Shown here piece after piece: positions 53,226-64,000 of a DNA stretch of 64,000 bases. A model generated the notes under the pieces. That model ran no database searches, was not told where the DNA came from, and saw nothing but the letters and a program-made list of their open reading frames with translations. The stretch covers positions 14,842,743 to 14,906,742 of the forward strand of contig NC_044027.1 in assembly GCF_900496995.4 (NCBI RefSeq). The letters run 5' to 3'. The position numbers were made by a program, and so were the translations under genes. Position 1 is the stretch's first letter. Every line of letters starts with the position of its first letter. This stretch comes from Aquila chrysaetos chrysaetos (Eukaryota; Chordata; Aves; Accipitriformes; Accipitridae).

Positions 53226-54095
53226 ACAATGAGCTCAAAACCTGGACTGCTTCAGCTCTGATCTTTCTGATTCCTCCTGCTTGCTGCAGCATTCCTGATA
53301 TTTTGGCCTTGGGTATATATTAAGTGGGGGAGAGTATGTGACTTATCCGGTTCCTGTGCTTGCGAATACCTGGCACTTTTGTTTTTAAGCCTGAGAACCA
53401 GAGCACTAGCTGGTACGGTTTGGTTATGGATCTTTTCTGATGTGTGAGGGGCAACTGAAGGTCCCTGTATTTTCTTCTCTGGCCACGAGGGGTCACTGCT
53501 GCTCTGTGTGAATTCAGCCAGTGCTTCGCCAAGCCCAGACCTAAATTCTGTAACAAGGCTTCAGCGAGGGCATTGCTGGCAGTTCCTGCAACCCCATCAA
53601 GCACAACTTTGCAAGTCACAAGGTAACAAGAGATGAGAGTGACAAACTTGTGTGGGGAGGGAGAAACTTCCTGAGCAGTTTCAAAGATGTCTTAAGAAAG
53701 GTACCAGGCCAGCTGCCATTTACTGTTGATTTGGCTGAATCCCTGTGACTTTTCGCTCTCTTGACAAATGTCAAGATCCACTAGTGCTCATCCATCTCAA
53801 AAGCAACTGGATGTGTTGCTGAGGCTCACCGTTCCCATATGGAGAGGCTTCGAGTATCACTGTTCAGTCATCACCCACAATATGGTGAATGACTTTTTCC
53901 CAGTGCTCAGCAGAGATGAGTGAGGAGTCAGACAGGGTCTGGGGGAAGCTCTGGCATCTCAGGTACATGGGGGAGCTGGGGCCCCTTTTCCTGTAGGCAG
54001 GTCGGCACACGAGTATAGGCAGGCTGTATAAAAAAAAGGTCTTTGAAATGGGAAGTGCTTGAGATGTAAAGGAGGTCTCCAGCAAAAGCAGTGTC

Positions 54096-54164
54096 CTCTT
54101 GAATTCTTGAAATAGTCTGTGGGATTTTTCTCTCTTGAATTCTTGAAATAGTCTGTGGGATTTT
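54096..54164. repeat. 36-bp tandem duplication, two copies
   Basis: CTCTTGAATTCTTGAAATAG followed by TCTGTGGGATTTT occurs at 54096-54128 and again at 54132-54164 with a 36-bp period and no mismatch over the 33 shared bases, which suggests a recent duplication. Confidence 0.9.
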
Positions 54165-57100
54165 GCTAGGCAACTTCTAAGCAGGAAGGGTGAAAAGGAA
54201 GAAACTATGGCTTCTCTGGTTTAAGAACAAAACCATAGTCAAAAGTGGGGTGGGAAAAACCTAATAAGTGTTCATTTTTATAGGGGGAACTAAAATGCCC
54301 ATGCAGACATTAAAACAGCTTAGACCAATTTGATTTCTTCGGTCACCAGTGTCTGATGGCGTGGAGCCTGTAAACCAGCTGTAGCACCTGCCTGCTGCTT
54401 ACTCCAGGGTTAATACATGGCACAGATGTGCTTGAAAGTGGAGCTACTAAATAGTTCCCTTGCTGGTGAGTGCTGCCTGCAGAAACAAGAACACAAAATC
54501 ACTCGTCTGTAGAAATAATTTTCGTGTTTCTTGGTGGCACTGTTTGATTCATGTACTAATATGAAGAATGGCAACTCCTCTCTTTACTCCCAGTAGTAAC
54601 CATTGGGATTTTAAATTTGTGCTAATGGATTATTAATCCAATTACTGCTGCTTATTATGTTACTTCTATATCTTCCGCGTGCAGTTTTGCTGTTCAGTTG
54701 AGGTGAATGGTATAAATATAAAGCTTTGAGCAGACCCTAGAAGATACTGAAACCCCACTGAGATTATAGGCAGTCTTGAAATGGTTGTCTCATGTTCCTG
54801 AGGACCATTAATTAATATGCTAAGGTTTATTCTTTGGTAAAGAGGTTGAAGCTTTAAGATACTGTTATGGAGGAAATGGAGGAAACATCACTGCAGCTGT
54901 TGGGTGTAACAACCCACGCTTAACTGAAGGTAAACAGAAGAAATATTGAAATTTCTTTTATGAAATACATGGGATGTACACAGGCCACATGCAAGGCTCG
55001 ACTGAAAGAAACAGTCTGTAGATTTTTCTAATTTAATCTGTATTTGCACGATCTTTCTGTCTCCTCTAGTAATTTCTGAACCCACTGGGCAACCTCAAGT
55101 TTCTTAACACGAGGCAATCATGTTCACAAAAACTGGCAGCAGGGTAGGGGGCAGAAAACACAATACCCTTCAGGAAGGAAAAGAGGGCAGATATCTTGCT
55201 ATGATATTTGGAAGTGACCAGCTGGCCCATCTGCCTGTGTACAGCCCCAGCACTGCTTTGGGAAGCAGGAAGTGCTTTTGAAGCAACTGCTGAGTGGAAA
55301 GAGGCTGAGGACTGCTGGCAAAGAACCTGCCCCACTTTGCTGCTTATGATTGCAAAGCATCAGAAGGAATACCTGACTGTTGACCAGAATGATAAATTCA
55401 CCTAGTCTGTTAAGTAAAAAGGAAGTACATTAATCTGCATAGATCTCAGGTGAGGCAGGAAGAAGCATATATACAGCCGTATTGTCCAGAACACGAGTCC
55501 CTCTTATTTGCAATTACCTTTGCATATTTTGGTCAAGGTCTTCTGAGTTATCACAGACCTGTGGTAGTCTTCTGGAGTTCACTCTGCTTCAGCCCTGCCA
55601 TGGTAGGAGAGATTATCCAGGATGCTCCAGTCAGACCCAGAAGGGAATACTTTATCAGTAAAGGATGGTTGGTATTGCTTTTTGTGACAAATTTCTCTCA
55701 GGCTGCTCAGCCTGTGTTGACAGACAGCTTTGTTTCCTCAGTTTCCTTCAATCCATGGGAGCTGAGCAGGGGGTTAGATCACTGCAGTGAGAAGCTGATC
55801 TCCATTACTGAGATAAACCTGGAGAAATTCTGTGGAGTTCAAGAGATGTGACCTTGGATTTGTCTCAGCATAATGTACCAGAATTTCTCTCTCCTGCGTG
55901 TGTGTAGCACAAATGGCCTCAGCACCTGCAATTTGAGTCATTGATGCAGAAATGCAATAGAAATTGTTTGGGATCAGTCTCCTGGCTAAGAATTAGTGAT
56001 GTAGGAGCAGACTGGCACAGCAGAGGTGGAGGATCCCGTAGGGCTGTATGAAGTGCTACATTTCAGTTGCTGTTGTTGGAAGATGAAAAACACACGTCTG
56101 CGAGGGACCTTGAGTATGGCGTAGGAGACATGGAGTATGTTTGGATTTGTCACAAGGGAGGAGTCAGTACAAACAAGCCGCTCTGTGTCCAGATGGTTAC
56201 CCTGAGCAGGAGGCTACTGCACAAAATTGCATTTGTGTGTTCTCCCGTTGTTGAGTGGGAACAACCACAGACCTTTGACCAAAACACCGTGACCTCAAGC
56301 TGCTGCCTCAACCCTCTTCTGTTCCCAAGGTGAACTGGGGAACGTACGAGAAACTATCTATCTTCAGCGTCACTGTCTGTGCTCTTTAGCTCAGGGAACA
56401 CTTGTGCTGCGCATACAAGGGCACCACAGTGCAGGCTGAAGAATCTGAGCGTTTAACTTAATCTTTGTACCAAATGGTGCACGAAAAGTAGATCAATAAA
56501 GTATTTGTCACATGCATTGGCCTCTGTGGCTGTTTTTGGTATCAAGTTCTGTGTATGCTCTGACAGTATTAATAAGGAAGTGAAGTCCTTTGTGCAAGCA
56601 GGGTGACTGATCCCTGGTTGTGGAAAAGCTGATGGTTGTGCACACAGCTGACCCCGTAAGGATCTCTTCTTCCCTTCCATCTCTGTAAGAAATCCAGGGT
56701 CCCAAGCTGGCCAGGGGTCTTGAGACCCATGCGCAGGGGGGGGGTCTCTAGCTGGCTTGAGGGCCACCGAGCTCATTGTCAGATCTAGGGGAAGGCAACT
56801 TAGATGGCCCTTGCAAAGGGGTGAGAGATGTGACGTGAGCTTTCGGGGTCCTTGCCTAGCATTTGCTAGTGATGTTACACTAGAAAATCCCTCTTCCACC
56901 TGCTGTTTCCACCACCTTCCCCTTCATCCCACTCCCTTCACGGCTCCCCTTCAATTTCCCTCCTCTTCCCCTTCGTGCCCTCTCCACCCACCTTATCTTC
57001 CCCTCAGAGCCCCTCATGGCTTCACCCACCCTGGAGACACCTTCATGTCCCCCAGCCCCCGGTTCCCTCATCCTGCCCCCATTCCCCTCACAGCTCCCCC

Positions 57101-57199
57101 CTCGATGCCTCCTCCTGCCTCCCCTCACCCTCTCCCTCACCCCCCATTCCCCTCACGGTCCCCCCAACCCCTCCTCTTCCCCTCATTCCCCTCAGAGGT

Positions 57200-58020
57200 T
57201 CCCCCCCTATCTCCTCAGGGGCTTCCTCCTCGGAACCCCCTCACGGACCCCATCGCCCCGGCTCCCCTCACTGCCCCACCCCGCCCCATTTCCCCCGGGG
57301 CGCCCCTTCCCCTCCCGACAGGTTCCCGTCATGGCGGCGGGGGCGCAGCGCCCGGCCGGGGCCCGGCAGCGGGAGCGGGCAGCGGCCGGGCCGGGCCGGG
57401 CCGGGCGGGAGGCGGGGGCGGCGGAGGAGGAGGGGCCGGAAGGGGATGTGACCGCCCGCCCCGCCGGCCGGGGACGGGGCTGCGCCGCGCCGGGGGTTCC
57501 GGGATCTCCCTCGCCGCCTGCAGCCGGCCCCCCCCCCCCCCCCGCCAGCCAGTCTCGGTCCGCACCGCGGCTGCCCCCGGCGGCAGCCCCCGGGGTACCC
57601 CCCGCCCCGCGGCCCTTCGCCTCCTCTCCTCCTGCCAGGCCTGGCCGGCCCCCCACCGCCCCGCCGCCCCCAGCCCGGCCCCCTCCGCGCGTCCCGCCGC
57701 GGCCGGGCCGGGCTCGGCCCCGCTCCCGTTGCCCGCCGCCGGCCTCCCCCGCGGGGATGCAGCCGGCCCGGTCACCCCCGCTTGACCTCTTCTGGCTGCT
57801 GTGCAGGAACCGGCCTCCCGGAGCGCGTCCCCGGCCTCGCACCCCGTCCCCGGCACCCGGCTCCGTCTGAGGCGGGCAGCAGGCCGGCCACCTGCGCCGG
57901 CCCGGTGGCCCCAGCGTTGCTTCGACGCCACCATGGCCCCCCAGGCCCCGCTGGCCCGCTTCGCCTCCACCGGCGTGCGGGAGAGGTAGCGGCGGTGCGG
58001 GCGGCCTGAGGCTTGGGATG
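57200..58020 (+). promoter_or_regulatory. ABL1: ABL1 distal (1b) CpG-island promoter and leader
   Basis: Extremely GC- and CpG-rich DNA with no TATA box, about 0.7-1.4 kb upstream of the exon 1b start codon. In mammals the 1b transcript has a long GC-rich leader with several upstream ATGs; here ATGs occur for example at 57331 and 57933. The transcription start cannot be placed from sequence alone. Confidence 0.65.
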
Positions 58021-58445
58021 GAAGAAGGCAAGGCGTTGTGAGGCCAGACTGCAGGAGCCCCCCGGTCCCGTTCCCTCGCCCCAAGGAGCGTGTGGAGCCT
58101 GCCAGGCCCAGAGGTGCCTCTCCTTCGCCTTGCGAGCTGACATGGTTTCAGCGTACTTGATCCTGCTAGACTTCAGCGGTACTTGAAGCCAAATACGTGG
58201 CTCTTTGGCCTTTGCTAACTCAATGCTATGCAAAAGAAAAGGAGGAAAAAAAAGAAACCTTGACACTGGTTGCAGTGGGAATGGCTGTTTCCTGCCCTGG
58301 GTGAGCCTACGTGTGGTTTCTTGCTTGTGAGATGAACTAATTCTCCTTTACCCGGTGGAAGACACACTACGTATGGCAACCTGAAACTTTGGTAGAGCTT
58401 GGTCGTTACTGAGCAGTTGGAACTTTTACTCGTTTTTTTGCATAA

Positions 58446-64000
<5,555 letters not shown>

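Larger units (their letters stand above)
51186..57200. other. EXOSC2-ABL1 intergenic region, no protein gene recognised
   Basis: About 6 kb with no exon chain I can support. It contains a polypyrimidine-rich stretch with AG and a poly(A) signal near 53041-53225, a 36-bp tandem duplication at 54096-54164, and another AATAAA at 56494-56499. From about 56880 the sequence becomes C-rich and leads into the ABL1 CpG island. Open frames of 149 codons (51253) and 133 codons (55450) resemble nothing I know. Confidence 0.65.

Noticed and set aside
55450-55851. 133-codon + strand frame
   Set aside because: No similarity I can recall, no promoter or exon context, and amino-acid content typical of random intergenic translation.
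56757-57870. 342- and 284-codon frames over the ABL1 CpG island
   Set aside because: Proline/serine-rich low-complexity translation of CpG-island DNA in two overlapping frames; no conserved sequence.
57207-58084. Minus-strand frames of 274 and 251 codons that could suggest a divergent gene from the ABL1 island
   Set aside because: Gly/Arg/Pro-rich artefacts; no splice-consistent chain and no known divergent neighbour of ABL1.

Overview
The window is vertebrate genomic DNA, almost certainly from a bird. It carries four intron-containing protein-coding genes, all on the + strand, in the order FUBP3 (3' part), PRDM12 (complete), EXOSC2 (complete), ABL1 (first exon 1b only). This is the gene order I know from human 9q34 and from avian microchromosome 17. 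Short introns, very GC-rich intergenic DNA and strong CpG islands fit an avian microchromosome. A solo endogenous-retroviral LTR in EXOSC2 belongs, as far as I can recall, to a family common in Neoaves and not in chicken, so a neoavian bird is more likely than a galliform. The species was not determined.

Layout: 1-24555 is FUBP3 from inside KH domain 1 to its poly(A) signals. Fifteen exons join in frame into about 476 residues with four KH domains, and the roughly 90 N-terminal residues lie upstream of the window. 24556-35130 is an intergenic stretch with no gene. It is GC-rich, holds several AT-rich islands that look like regulatory elements, and includes a 29-bp element present twice. 35131-44745 is PRDM12: TATA and CCAAT boxes, five exons, 351 aa, PR/SET domain plus three C2H2 fingers, and a 3' UTR. 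45600-51185 is EXOSC2: a CpG-island promoter with repeated YY1-like motifs, nine exons, 294 aa, S1 and KH domains, one intron with U12-type signals, and the LTR antisense in the last intron. 51186-57200 is intergenic, with two further + strand poly(A)-signal candidates. 57200-58800 holds the ABL1 1b CpG island, a GC-rich leader and exon 1b with the myristoylation signal. 58801-64000 is the start of the long first intron of ABL1.

The genes share no pathway: FUBP3 is a KH-type single-strand nucleic-acid binder, PRDM12 a neural and nociceptor transcription regulator, EXOSC2 a cap subunit of the RNA exosome, and ABL1 a tyrosine kinase. Long open frames in the GC-rich parts, up to 433 codons, are composition artefacts. 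I found no tRNA, rRNA, CRISPR array or novel multi-gene system. The best leads are splicing features (a U12 intron and a phase-matched cassette exon in FUBP3), the promoter motif array, the LTR close to a splice acceptor, and the duplicated element upstream of PRDM12.
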